Under the pieces are notes generated by a model. It was given only the letters and a program-made list of their open reading frames with translations. It was not told where the DNA came from and did no database searches. Of a DNA stretch of 64,000 nucleotides, positions 10,927 through 43,176 are shown piece after piece; positions within the stretch are counted from its first letter, which is position 1; every line of letters begins with the position of its first letter. The position numbers and the translations under genes were made by a program. The stretch comes from Mytilisepta virgata. Lineage: Eukaryota; Mollusca; Bivalvia; Mytilida; Mytilidae. The stretch lies in NCBI GenBank assembly GCA_028015205.1, contig CM051518.1:57150372-57214371 (forward strand), read 5' to 3'.

Positions 10927-12205
10927 ATTTTATTTCCAAATAAACCGCCCATATGAGCATTTTTGACAATACAAACAATCATGATTAGAAAAAAAACATA
11001 CATGTAAAATATATATTATAAGTCACTATTCTTATGACGGCAAACATTAAGTATAATTTTTATACACAAAATCATATCCTGGTTAAGACTGTACTCAAGC
11101 GCACAAACAACAAAGGAAGGAGAATGTTCTCTACTCCCAAAGATAGATCATACCCATCAGTTGTCTATTTGTCCCGATAAATTTTAACAGTTATATGAAT
11201 ACTATAATGCCCGAGAGGTCCGTAACCCATGGCACTGTAAAGCTATTGACTATTTAAGATGTTTATCGTTACTTTCAAATGATGGCAGTAGTATTATTTT
11301 TTAGAGAGATATTAAATATTTAATATAGTTTTAGTGTTGCTATTATTATTATTTTTATTATAAATTGAATACCTATGTGCACTGAACTATAACTACTAAA
11401 ACAACATGTCATGCATAATTGTTTACACAAGACTAGTGGGTGGAAAGGGAATAGATTTTTCAAAAAGTGGACAGAAGGGGAACAAACCACCATTGATATT
11501 GACAAACAATTACATCTAAAAAATTATATCAACAAGAACGGTTTGTAAGGTGCATACGAATTTTTGAATTAGAGAAACGTAAGTTTATAAATATAGTTTT
11601 CATAATGTTAAGTATTATGTAAAAGAATTTCGTTAAACTCACACTTAGCAGGTGGACCAATGATTTTGGAAGACATATCATTTTTGAAATGTAACTGTGA
11701 TTGTCCTGGGAGAGATAGTATCATGCAGGTAACTTTTTCCTGGTCCACTTTTTATAAACAGTTGATTTATTTTTGGTAGAGTTTTGACGAATTTCATTTT
11801 TTGAATTGACGTGCGATATCCTCTGTTTAAATGATGTTTAAGAAAATATTATTTCACAGTCTATTTTGTAAAAATAATAAGTATACTTTTAGAAATATTC
11901 GATTTTTTATATGATTTTGTATATAGTAAACCATCCATTTACAGTATTTGGTTCATTTACAAAATTTAACGGAATAAGGCTGACTTGTACCAATCTGCCA
12001 TCATCAATATCTAAGATGTTAGATTTAGGAAGTTAAGTCTTATCTCAAGTGCAATAAGGAGACTTATTTCAAACCTTGGTTGCTGTCTCGTTGTTGGAAG
12101 TCTGTATGTTTACCTTTTTGTGACTATCATACTAGTGTGAGTCATTGTCCCATTACACAACGAATTTTGGTACGACTTTACCCCCAACAGAGCTATTGAA
12201 AAACA

Positions 12206-12870
12206 GGGGCCAGGTTTTCGAAGATGTCTTATGACTACGACATATCGTAAGATGGTCTTACGACGTACCGCAGTCATAAAATATGTTTTCGAAAAGGTCG
12301 CAACTTGCTACATGTCAAAAAATTTGTCACAAAGTTACGACACCAAAGAAGGTGTCATAAGATGGTCTTATGATGTATAGAAGCACGAATACTTCGTTAA
12401 GCGAGAATTTGAATGTTCGAACACTAGGTATTTCTTATTGTATTAAAATAGAGTAGACCGATAAATTTTTACAATGGTTTTATCGATCCATGTTAATAGA
12501 CTGTCACATTCCATAATTGATTTACATGTACATGCATGCTACACATGTACAGTAAAGGTATATGCATTAATCATTTTAAGGCAATTTTTTTTAATTTAAC
12601 TTAATTAAATGTTCTTTTTAATTTTTTTTCTTTTTTAGTTACATGTACCTTTTTTAGTTAAATTGCACACTTTGTTAAATCCTTTTAAAATTTCATTATT
12701 TGTCATTACTGACTTGCGATAGTCATACAATCGTCGTAACTATGATTGTCTTAGGATACCTTTGTTTTACATCATACGATAGGTCGTAAGACCATCATAA
12801 CTTAGTCGCAAGTAATGTCATAAGATATGTCTTACGATCAATCTTACGATACTTTCGAAAACCTGGCCCC
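12206..12870. mobile_element. MITE with GGGGCCAGGTTTTCGAA ends, block B
   Basis: Duplicate of the 6462-7124 element, present because the whole block was duplicated. Confidence 0.85.
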
Positions 12871-13338
12871 AGTACTTTAATTAACGGGTGTTACACGGAC
12901 ACTTTAATGAATAGAATAGCTCGTGCGTTAACATCAAAGGTATTTTAATACTTAAGAAAAGTGTAACGGACAGACAATATCTACGGACTTAGAATACAGG
13001 TCAATCAACAACTACAGTAAAATAGAAAACTTAATACATTATTTTTTAAACGATCCTGTCGTAAATGTACATGGAGTAGTGTTAGGTATGTGTATATATA
13101 GTCTGTTTTAATTTAATTTTAAATTCATTGGGATCGAACCTGTACCCGAAAAAGACATCATCTAGTTGATCGAAAAATGAAATTACATGTCGTAGTCCTT
13201 TCATACGAAAACAAGTATTTATCTTATCCACATATTCTAAGGAATGTAACTCTCGTGTACACACCTGGACAACGTGTTAATGTTTATTTTAGGTTTTGTG
13301 ATAAGAAAAAACGGTCATCTTCAACTTGGACCGGTGAC

Positions 13339-32546
<19,208 letters not shown>

Positions 32547-32772
32547 TTTTAGGAAAGTCTGGCAGAACTAGCTATATTAGAAATATATAAAATATAAGTA
32601 ATATACACATGTATTTATATTTATCATATATCCGTGTATAGAATATTCCATGAGGATATCAAAGTATTTAAGAATATGACGTAATCGGTGAAATACGTGC
32701 TCTGAACAAGGACTGATATAGCAGCGTAAAGCGTTTATGAATTTCATTTAAGAATGATAGTTTTAATATCTT

Positions 32773-32778
32773 AATAAA
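32773..32778 (+). promoter_or_regulatory. Candidate poly(A) signal of aldo/keto reductase copy 1
   Basis: AATAAA about 230 nt after the stop codon. The surrounding sequence is very AT-rich, so chance occurrence is possible. Confidence 0.4.
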
Positions 32779-34190
32779 AACTTATAATATATCATTATGT
32801 ACTTAATATTACAAATGAAAGTTCCTTAGAATAGCTTTTTATGAAGTATGAAAATATACCCTCGTGTTGATGATGTGTTGAAGAGTTCTTTTTGTAGCTT
32901 TAAGATTCATCGACTTTAATTAGCCCTTAAATTCTGTTTTTATGTAATGGATGTCAATTCTCTGCATATATTTGGTGAACACTTTACTCTTATGAAAAAA
33001 GTGGTCATTTGTTCTTATTTCGTAAACGCAAGCGCCTTTTCTTGTAACAAAAAAATTCTTTGATATCAATTTTGATCCACAATTTGTGAACATTTCGCTG
33101 TTTTACGACTCATCAATTGTGCCCAAGGCCGAAAAGCCAAAAACGGAGAACTCAGAAAGTATAAGGGCAGATTCAAATTGCAAACGAACAAAAAAAGGCT
33201 AGAGCCAAAGTCATCTTAGCATAGAGCTATGCATTGGGGAGATATCGTTAGTTTTCACAAAATTTAACATGGTTTTAACAGTAAATTTTAAAACGTTATT
33301 CACAGTTTGCCTATCTAAGTAAAGTAGTAGTGTGCCATCAGTATAAAATTAAGTTTTATTATTTTGACATGCTATGATGAAGGTCTCAGAAGTTCAGACA
33401 TACACATTTTACATCCTTATAAACATCTAACTGTAATATGGGCGAACTGAAAATTTGGTGGATAAAGTCCTAAGTGCAATATCTGTTTCATGTTTAACCT
33501 TCATCAAAATTTTAAGTATTGTATAGAGTTACTAAGTAGTGGTATATTTATGTTTAAATGCACCCCCCCATTAACCTGTAGAAACTACGAGGAAAGTTAA
33601 ACTTACTATTAAAACGTGAAATTCTCTAAAACAGTAAAAACTAAGAACATTTTGTTCAACATTGAGACATAAAAGCCAAATTACTTATTGATAATTAAGT
33701 GTAATTTTGTATTGTTTTGGTCTTGTCTTCATTGTTCTCCGGTATTTTTGGGTTGTTTTAAATTTTTTCCCTCCTTCGAATATCCCTTTGATATTTTTTT
33801 TTACCTTACTTAAAACAGTGTTTATATCAGCTAAATGCAAAAGTGACTTGTTCATAGTCGCCAGGGAAAAATGATTAGAAGATATTCTTGTAAATTTGAA
33901 TAACACAGCTGTGCGTTCAAAAAATGCCTATTGGCGTGATATTGGATTGTTATTTTGAAACTCCTGGGACGATGCCTCTGCATGGTGGACCCAAGGTCCC
34001 CGAGGGTATTCGCCAACCCAGTCGTCAGACTTGTCAGACATGATTATTCATTGATTAGTTATAGAAATTACCAGTATTTAGCAAAAATAAAAAATAATAG
34101 AATTACTAATGGTTCATTCCGTGTATTGCACATGGTAAATTTGGCTTCCTATTTTTGGTTATGAGTACTTCTTGTTTTAAAATAAGTTTG
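32779..34190. other. Intergenic; one dispersed-repeat fragment
   Basis: 33700-33800 resembles 58490-58595 (TTGTTTTGGTCTTGTCTTC, TCCTTCGAATATCCCTTTG). Otherwise nothing recognised. Confidence 0.5.
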
Positions 34191-34235
34191 GTTTTTGGTC
34201 TTCCAAATATTTCGGTTTTAATTCTGCCCTCAATC

Positions 34236-34524
34236 TCCTCCAAAATGAATGATCTTCAAAATCCACTAATCATCTTACCAAGATGCGGCATCCAACTCTT
34301 TAACTCGACAAGCAAAGTAGAAAGTTCGCGGATTTCGGGTCGAAAGCAACGTTACTATATGTAAGTCAATGAGAATCGGAGTTGCTTCCCTTTGACAGGC
34401 AAATATTGAAGTAACGAGGAACGTTGATTTCGGCGCGAAATATGACAACTTTTGACTTTGCTCGTCAGATTATCGAGTTTAATTTCGAATCTTGGTACTT
34501 TGAAAATCATTCATTTTGGAGGAC
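34236..34524. repeat. Imperfect foldback repeat
   Basis: CCTCCAAAATGAATGATCTT at the left faces its near-perfect complement at 34498-34524. Pairing continues patchily inward through the GCAAAGT/ACTTTGC words. Confidence 0.55.
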
Positions 34525-34625
34525 ATTGGGTGCAGATATGAAATAAATTATCACATGGAAGTATTTTTAATTGATTTTAATCGTGGCAAGGGATTGAAAT
34601 CCAAAGTGGCGGCTTATATCCCTTT

Positions 34626-34783
34626 AGGATTTTTTAGTATACGGACGTGGATAGTGTATAGCACATTGATAATAAACGCAGAATATTCGTTGTTATAGTA
34701 AATGTTTATTAAAAGTACTTATGAAATAAACAACAAAAAATAAAATGAAAAAGAAATAAATATCCAGAAGTCGGGCCCCTGTG
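34626..34783 (+). mobile_element. Half of a GGGGCCCGACTT-type MITE
   Basis: Matches the right arm of the 50845-51227 element from AGGATTTTTTAGTAT to the terminal AAGTCGGGCCCCTGTG. The left arm was not found. Confidence 0.7.
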
Positions 34784-35256
34784 CAATTAATCGCAAATCT
34801 GACTTTTGTATCATGAAGATGCTAGGTTAAATTTTAATTGCCTCGTTATTTTTCGCTTTACTAAATACATCATTTCAGTGACCGAAAGAGTCAGAGAAGA
34901 ACTTTCGTTTAATTTCGATCAGGTATCGGCTAATTCCGACCACGTTATCGGGTAATTTCGATCATTCTTTGACTGCTTCAATAAAACACCCGCTATCTTC
35001 TAGGATCTATCATCTGCAGAAGCATTAAGGATAGGATACAAATCTGTAAAGGCCTTCCTTCTTCTTCTTCCATATAAGAGCTAGGTTCCTAACGAAACTT
35101 TGAAGCTCTGCGGGACTAGGTATGGTGAGTAGTAACAAATCTCGTCCCAATACAAATTCTATTTACACTAAAATCCAGATAAGGTACAGCTTAAAATTAT
35201 GTACATCGTCAAGTCCGGTAAATCGGTTGGTGCCTTGTAGCCTCAAGCGGAAATAA

Positions 35257-35945
35257 TTAAGAAATAAAAATCAAGGACCCAGATTTTACTGGAATAAAAA
35301 TCCTGTCTTTCCAGCATTTATTCCATATCCTTTCTTTTTGTAATTCTAAAGTTAATTCCGAAGTTAGCAGACGAAGTACTACATGTTTTTTAGGAATCTT
35401 TTTAGGAGCTGGGGGTGCAGTTGCGAAGATTTCATTGACCGATGTTTTCCAATCTGCTGGACTAATGTCAACACTCTGTGTGAATAAATCATTGAAGTCA
35501 ATGCAAGAACTTCGTTCGATTCCAGATGTGTTTGACACTTCATATAGTATTTCATCGTTACTTGTGCCGGTTTCTAGTGAGATTAATGTTTCGACAGCCT
35601 ATCTTGTCTCGTCATCAACCACGGGTAAAAGCAATTCAGCTGAAAATGATGAGTTAAACCACGACTCATCTGGGCCATATTCCACTCATTCCTGTGATGA
35701 TGATGTTTGGATGCTTGTGCTCCTAGGGCTATCCTGTACAGATGTTGAAGCTGGAGCATCTCCACTTCTGTTTTGCATGTGCTCCGAACTGACCACAGCA
35801 TTGTCAACCTTTTCATGTACCCATTGTAATGGGTTTTCATTGCCGATGCAGGTATCTCTTGTTTCAAATGCCTTGGATGGCAAAAATGCAGATGCTTGAA
35901 CCTTTAAAGGATTCCATCGGATAATCCCACATGAGCGAAACCTGA
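35257..35945 (-). pseudogene. Remnant of a pogo/Tigger-like DDE transposase C-terminus
   Basis: On the - strand the sequence starts FRSCGIIRWNPLKVQASAFLPS, matching the FRxAGIxPxNPxAI...FxPS stretch after the catalytic domain of pogo/Tigger/jerky-type transposases. A Ser/Thr-rich linker with a frame break follows, then KKIPKKHVVLRLLTSE, like their basic C-terminal tail. The catalytic domain itself is absent. Assignment rests on short motifs. Confidence 0.45.
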
Positions 35946-36679
35946 AATTATGTTTTGCCCGGATTGGGATCTTCTGTATGCCTTTCTAAAACACCTGGCC
36001 AAGATCGAAAATCACCTTTCTAAAATCTAGTTAATTATTTAAGGGATGTGTTCAATACTACCAACTGAGCTGGTGATAATGATCATTTGAGATTAGCTAT
36101 AGAAACGTCAAATTATGTCGGATGACATGCACAGAAATTTGTTGATTACATAAAATTCCTGGGATTTTAATCATTTATAATGATAATCTATATAATGTAT
36201 TGCATCTTTTGATATCTGTCTGATATTATTTCATTGACATATTTTCACTAGATAACAGACTGTCGAAGTCAATTTTTCGGTGCTATTAAGTCGAAGATTT
36301 AAATGGAAACGTCAAATCTGCTCAAAGCTGAACTAACCTATTGCAATTATACTTAAATGTATTTGTATAGAATGTCATTCCAATATGTACAGTCATAAGT
36401 GTGTATTTTAACAAATTTTATGCAATGAAGTACTACACAATCGGTCATCTTGTTTACAAAAATGTTGGTCATGACCAACAAAATCTATCATAAAAAGATT
36501 ACGCTACCATTTACATAAGTCCATTATATGGCGCAAATTATTCGATAAATAAAAAAATTATAACGATTATATCACAAGTTAATCCGTTGTTGTTATTATT
36601 CTAATTTCGGTAAACAATACCTACCAAACATATATTTAATTTAAACTTATTTATTCATATGGACTGGGAAACAAATTGT

Positions 36680-36990
36680 ACCAACTTATTCTAATCCCTC
36701 CCCACTTGGCGGGTGCGAAAGCGGCCCCTGTAGCGGCATTTTAGACCCATTTTTTGCGATATCTACAGAGGAGCCTTTAACGTGCTGATGGTGTTGCTCT
36801 CCCTAAACACGGGACAGCCACTGTTCGTCCTAATCCGACGGACTAGCATCTTTTACCCAGAACATCCTAGATAATGGTGTCAATAGGGCGTCGCAAATTT
36901 GATCCCTGAAATTTTCATCCCGAACGGGAATCGAGTCTTGGACCTTTGGCTTCGTAGTCAGATACGCTAACCACTACACCACGGCACCAA
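36680..36990 (-). mobile_element. tRNA-derived SINE on the - strand
   Basis: The head at 36990-36921 has A box TGGTGTAGTGGTTAG and B box GACTCGATTCCCG. The body includes GACGAACAGTGGCTGTCCCG and CACCATCAGCACGTTAAAGG. No complete tRNA acceptor stem. Confidence 0.75.
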
Positions 36991-37127
36991 CCATATTTAT
37001 GTGAAGATAAATTTATCAGAAAAATTCAAGAATTAAACAAATTGTTCTCCACACTTTTCACATATAAGGCCCAGCCAATGTGTAAATGACTTTATAACCC
37101 CCATGAATTATTTCTTAAATCTTATCC

Positions 37128-37135
37128 TATATATA
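37128..37135 (+). promoter_or_regulatory. Candidate TATA box of the zinc-finger-like gene
   Basis: CCTATATATAGC about 80 nt before the ATG at 37217. AT-rich surroundings make chance matches common. Confidence 0.35.
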
Positions 37136-37216
37136 GCTATAGCAAAGAAGATACAGGCGTCCAAACGTGCTGTAAATATAACATAAAAGCTGACAGGAGG
37201 GGGTATTACTGGGAAA

Positions 37217-38130
37217 ATGGATGCCGTCACTTTTGAGATGATTAAACATGCAATCTTACAATATTATGAGCAGTTAAATGAGAAAGAAGATTTGATAAAA
37301 GTGCACACCAATGAAGATCTAGATAGGTAAGGGTTGATTGTTGGTATTGTCATAAAAGTTGCAGTGGAAAATACTTAAGCATATACTTTGTCAATATACT
37401 ATGCACCTTGTAGCTTCTCAGTAAATAGTAAAAATACAGACAGATTTATCTCGATAGATCTACCAAATATACATACATTTATGAAAGAAGTTATATTGAA
37501 TTGAAAAGAAGTTAATATATACTCACTCAACAGATGATTACAAGAACAATTAAACAAATTGGTAGAGACTAATACCTGCAAATCCAATTGTGTGGCGAAT
37601 AATACTCAATTACGTAAAGTTAAATACATGGATAATAGGAATTAAAATTGCATAATCCATCAAATGCGTAAAGTGTAATAGAAAAGTCCAGTCAACAGGA
37701 TTGTTTGCTCTATCGACAAGCATAGGATACACTATTATTGTGGTACAATCTCACCGAAAAAACATAAAATATTTCAGAAAGTTACACATGGATATTATGT
37801 AAGCCTAGACAAAATGATTTAACCAGAACTACAATTGCTAAAATAGGAATTCAGTGTTCAGATACTGCCAGACAGCTGCTTGAAGACGAGGTCAATATAA
37901 CATGCTCTATTTGTAATGCTTGGATAGAATCTGATGCATTGTACTGTGAAACGTGTACACAACCTTGTCACTCTTCCTGCACTATACCGATAGATGAATT
38001 TAAAATATGTCTGAACAGAAACACAATCAAGGACACTCATTGTGAAATATCATCACTAGAGCAGATAGACCCAATTCTACATGACTTGAATACTACCGAG
38101 GTGCGTCTAAAGGATGAAAGCAATAATTGA
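37217..38130 (+). CDS. Small two-exon zinc-finger-like protein (137 aa)
   Basis: Not recognised as a named family. Exon 1 is 37217-37326 (ATG GAT GCC, 36 codons plus AG, donor AG|GTAAGG). Exon 2 is 37827-38130 (acceptor AACCAG|A) and ends at TGA. The join restores an Arg codon and gives 137 residues. Residues 1-37 are charged and probably helical (MIKHAILQYYEQLNEKEDL). The second exon has CSIC, ten residues, then CETCTQPCHSSC and a further Cys: C-X2-C-X10-C-X2-C-X4-H-X2-C-X9-C. This resembles the second part of a C1 or PHD zinc-binding module, but the leading His of C1 was not found. The tail is acidic. TATATATA lies 80 nt upstream of the ATG and ATTAAA about 25 nt after the stop. It lies between the two duplicated segments. 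It could be a partial gene or a degenerate exon pair. Confidence 0.5.
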
Positions 38131-40531
38131 GCACAAGAGCATACTGTAGAAAGATTAAATATATTTATGTACGTGGCGGAAGAATTTTATCGTATGATAA
38201 TTCTATTAATATCACAATAGAATTGTAACTGGTTTTATGAACCTGAGTGTATTTGAATACGGTGGACTCGATTTGAAATTATCGATAAGGGCGTTGACCA
38301 TTCGAATGTACACACGTAGTTTTTGTTAGTTATACTTAAGTACACATATATTCGAAAACAGTATTAAATACTTTTTGTAACATTTTTTTGTTTGTTTTTT
38401 GTAGATTGTTGAATGCAAATTTATTTAGTTATTTAAACAGAGGACTTATTCTGTGATGTGGACTGTTTTTACACAATTACAAACTTTTGTAATGTGTTAT
38501 AATTTGATAAACATGTATTGCAATTATTTGATATTATATAAAAGAGAATGGTATTCGTGCCTGACAAGTTCTAAAACTAGTGTTTTAGTTATTTCTATTA
38601 TGAATGAGATAAGAAACAGATTGGGCCAAGGTATATAGAAATTATATAGTCTAGTATATAAATAATTTATGTTCGTTTGAACGAATAGAATTTAGAAAAT
38701 AAGTCGGTCTATGGATGATTCAATAACAGTAGAGCATAAACAGCCTCTGGATTATACCTCCATAACAAGATCTTTGCCCATATCAATGATTTGACAATCA
38801 CAAACCAGTCAATTAACACCACCCAATCGACAGCCCCTCATGCATAAATAACCTAAAGAGCATAAAAACCAAACATAGAAACAAGAGAATCTGGATATTC
38901 TCACTTGACACACACAACGAGTAGTGTTAGGGTTAAACCGGTTCCATTGGTACCAAAACCTTTTTCTTATCTATCCTGACCCTTGTTGTGAAACAAGCCA
39001 ATATAAAAGCAATAGAAAACAAGGAAAATAAATGGAAATGGTGAGCAGTCAAAAGCACTATATAAGCAGTGAACTATTATTACCAACATGATGAATGCTA
39101 TCCAGAAAAGTCAAAAGTGTTTACACGGTACATAATTTAGATAGCAGTGTCAAAATGTGATAGATTTAAATATAAAACCAGTTAAGACTCTCATTGTTGC
39201 TTGTCGTATATAACGAAATAGTTATAAATAACACTCACATAAATAGTTAATTGAAGCCCCTAATTACCGAAGTGCTTTGGATTATACATCAGGTAAGCAT
39301 ATATTTGATTTTCATTGGGGTGGGGGAGGTCATCTTGGATTTTATTTCAAGATCAGCATTCATTAGTGTGGCTTTTTTTGCGCTCTCATTATTTTTTGTA
39401 AAAAAATTTTGAAGCCTGAACAGATGCCCTCCTCCTTCCGAACTGATAATAAAAATCAAAACAAAAACATATATATATATATATATATATATAAAATGCA
39501 TATAAAAAAATTAAAGTAAAAAAGTTTCCTGCTACAAATAAAAGGCAGATTCTTTCTTTTCTTCCTCTTAATTTAAATAAACTTCCCAAAATATATTTTA
39601 ATGAAGTTTTGGTTTTGAAATTCGCCCCGTATTCCTGATTGTCTTCTTTCCCATGTTAAATGCCAATTCACTATATGAACATAATGAAAGGAGCACATTT
39701 GTTGACTTCTATTTCTACAATTCATAAAATATGATTTCTTTGAAATTAGAATATACATGATATATATCGCCCATTTTCGCCTTCTTTCGTTTTTAAAAAT
39801 GAATAAATTCCCTTTATTGTTGTAGCCACAAATTCGTAATGAACATATTTTTTTCCAAAAAATATTTCTGTGAAAAAAAAAAAAACATCATTTGTTTGAA
39901 AATACGATTCACTATTTACTTTTAACCTCAATATAAATAAAAAAAAAAACAACATTTCAATGTATTCAAACCACATTTCTGACAGATAAAATAAATAAAT
40001 ATTTTTCTCCACGTACCTCTATGCAACGTTTGCTTTCATTACTAAAAACCGAGCACAGCATGGTCCTTGACATTGGCCAAATATATATGACGTAAGTTGT
40101 CACCAATCCCTTTTCATACAATTTTTTCATAACTTACTTGTTGTATTGTTGACGATGTTGACTTATTGTCCGAATACAAAAAAAACCCAAAGTAACCAGG
40201 TAGTGCACCACTATGCATATTTATGTGCAGATGCCGCTCGAAATTTAAATGTATTTCCTGATGCAAATTGTATAAACTTTTTAACAAACACTTTCTGTCT
40301 GTTTTTCTTTTTCCTGTTAAGACGTAAACATCTATACAAAACAAACAAGAATCTAGGTTTTTATGTCAAGGAAAAACAGTACGTTTGGTTCATTTGAATA
40401 AATAAATTTACCCGGATAGTGTATTTCCCTTATAGCAGTTAGCGTTTTGGAGGTTTTTACTCAAAACCCGGTCGAAAATAAATTGTCGTTCAAACAGTAC
40501 CTATACATACTCAGAAAAGAGATTGAGAGAT

Positions 40532-40564
<33 letters not shown>

Positions 40565-42277
40565 TTTATCAGAATAGACAGACAAATACAATCATATGGG
40601 GTATATTGCAATTAGACAATATGTATACTAGTTAACAAAAGAAACGATACAGGGTAATGCATTTTTCATATATGCATAATTTCAGATAGATGTACTAAGC
40701 AGAAAAATAGACCCACACATCTGATTTTCATAGTAGATTGTTTTCTCATCAAAAGCATGAATTTTGTGCAAAAAGTTTGAAATAAAAAATTCCAATTTTT
40801 GAGATTTCAAAAATTACATTGTTTAACCCAAAATTAAAAAATCAGTATTTTTACCCCGTTATGTGAATCATAATGTCTGTGTGACTAAAGATTTGATTTT
40901 TTTCTACTGATTTCAGCCAATGTATTTTCATTTGACAAAATGTGTGTCGATTTTCTTCTCGATTTTCCGCAAATTTAATTTATCCCTCTTTGGGAAATTT
41001 CCGTTTTCCACCATTTCAAGTTTTATCTAAATTTCAAAATGAGACTCATTAGATCAAGAAAAGAAGTAGCAAACCACTGTTGCCCTCATAATTCAGTTTT
41101 TTTAAAGAAATTACCAAGATATTTGGTTCCTAACTAGTGTATCGTTACTTTTGTTGACTATTATATTGTAAAAGATTGTAGTGGTCAACAGTATAGCCAT
41201 CTACATCAATAGGGCATTAACTCCCTACTCAAAAAATGAAATTCTTCGTCTTACGAATATGCAATATGTCAATATATTATGATGAAATAATAAAACGATG
41301 AAAAAAAATATGAAGTAATAAGTATCAGTAGAATCTCGATTTCTCGAACTCGAAGGGGTTTGTAAAAGTATTCCGAGGCATCGGTAGTTCGAGCCATTGA
41401 AGTGCGGAAAATTTTCGGTTACAAACCAGCAATAAATTTAAAATTTAATTTACATCCTGTTTATCTATTCGTTAAAACACATCCACTAATCAAACAAGTA
41501 ATTGCTTTTCAAAAAGCTTGCATGACTAAGCATTTAATAAATATGTATCATAATATATGTATGGTGGTAAATGCTGTACAACAATTTACTGGCCATGTAT
41601 ATTTTTCAGCAATAGCAATTTAACATTGTTTTGGTAATGATGAGATGCAGTAGCATGGCTCTATTTTGCCTTTATGTACAATGAAGTTCCATAGGTCAAT
41701 CCTCTGACCATAAGCAACCATTGCACCAAGTTGTGTTGAAGATTAAATGCAAAGAAAAAAAAAATAGGGTTCATCCTCTCACCATGAGTAATCATCAAAT
41801 AAAGTTTGGCGAAGATTGAATGCATAAGCAAAACTTTCTGTTATGCTGAGATATAACCTTCTCATTTGACCTTGATATACAGTAGGGTTCATCTACTGAC
41901 CATAATCAAATGGCGGAATTATAGAATGACAAAAAGATTTGCTATAATTCTGTTTTCTCAACTAGAGCCTCAGGACCCCCTGAGCCGGTGTCGCACACCT
42001 CTTTGGGCCAGGTGAGCTAAAAAGGAGTAACTGTATCTTTTTGCTTACATAACATAATACTGTTTAACTCATCATTTGCAATATTGGTAATTAAAGGTGA
42101 ATCGTTCAAAAGAACTATTGAAAGATCTTTCCTTCATGACCCCATCATGTGAACCTGAACTTTCAAGAGTTCCGAATCCCTTGTGGAAGCTTATATGAAG
42201 TATAGTTTTGAGATGTGCTCAATTAATTGTGTGACCTTGATTTCATCTTTGGTCAAAGATCAATAACCTAAAATCAA
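38131..42277. other. Intergenic, mostly featureless
   Basis: Holds a dispersed-repeat copy (about 38820-39000), (AT)n at 39468-39493, (GA)n at 40516-40563, and mollusc-type low-complexity repeats from about 41640. No convincing gene. Confidence 0.55.
40516..40563 (+). repeat. (GA)n microsatellite
   Basis: Interrupted GAGA tract of about 48 bp. Confidence 0.85.
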
Positions 42278-42634
42278 TGGATGGATGAATTATTGTTTAA
42301 CGTCCAGTGGCAACCAGATGCATATCAGGACGAGAACATGTTGATATGATAATGAATATGATCCCTGCTTTGTACTAGACCGACACGCTAAGTCGGATTT
42401 TTAATGTGCTAGTTCACGAGGTAACTGTCCGCAGGAAGACATATCACCTCACTCAGACACATTATACTGACTCCGAGCCGACCAGTCTTTGCTCTTACTC
42501 CTAGATGCCGCGTGCTTGGCGGAGAAGCAGCAAATACCAATTTTAATGTCTTTCGTTTGACCCGGCCGGGGATCGAACCCGCGACCTTCCGCACTCGGGG
42601 CGAGCACGCTACCACGAGACCACCGAGGCGGTAC
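42278..42634 (-). mobile_element. tRNA-derived SINE on the - strand (second family)
   Basis: The head at 42634-42560 contains GGTGGTCTCGTGGTAGCGTG (A box region) and GGGTTCGATCCCC (B box). The body ends with GCCACTGGACGTTAAACAAT, a 3' end often seen in mollusc SINEs. A different head from the other two SINEs. Confidence 0.8.
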
Positions 42635-42639
42635 CTCAA

Positions 42640-43165
42640 ATCAACAACCTTAGGCCTCTTTTATATATAACGTTTGATATATAGCAAATGACCTTGAAAT
42701 TGACATTTGACCTTGACCTCAAATTCAAGGTCAAAGGTCAAGGATTCCAAATTGCCCTTGTAGAAGTTTCTATGACGTATTGTTTCTGAAATATGCTCGA
42801 TTGAATATTTGACTTTGATTTGATCTTGACCTAAATTTGAAGGTCAAAGGTCAAGGAACCAAATCAGCATACCTTAGGCCTCTATGACGTTTTGTTTTTG
42901 ATATATACTTCATTTAATTTTGACCTTGAGATTGACCATTGACCTGACGTCAAAGTTAAGTTCAAAGGTTAAATTCCAAATTGACCTTGTAGAATTTCTA
43001 TGACGTATAGTTTCTGAAATATGCTCGATTGAAGATTTGACCCTGACCTCAATTTGAAGTTCAAATGTCAAGGACCCCAAATCAGGAACCTTATTCCTGT
43101 ATGACGTATTGTTCTTGATATATACGTGATTTAGTGTATGACCTTGGGATTGACTCTTGACCTTG
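42640..43165. repeat. TGACCTTGACCT / AAGGTCAAAGGTCA repeats
   Basis: About four diverged units with TCTATGACGTATTGTTTCTGA-like cores and CAAGGTCAAAGGTCAAGG. Perfect AGGTCAAAGGTCA occurs at 42728-42740 and 42841-42853. Confidence 0.75.
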
Positions 43166-43176
43166 ACCTAAATTCA

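Noticed and set aside
36921..36990. Functional tRNA gene on the - strand
   Set aside because: tRNA-like boxes without a closing acceptor stem, followed by a SINE body.
37783..37795. Micro-exon between the two zinc-finger-gene exons (TTTCAG ... ATTAT|GTAAGC)
   Set aside because: Splice-like borders exist, but it is not needed for phase and the direct join is simpler.
41402..41623. 73-codon + strand frame
   Set aside because: No recognisable domain or partner exon, in AT-rich intergenic DNA.
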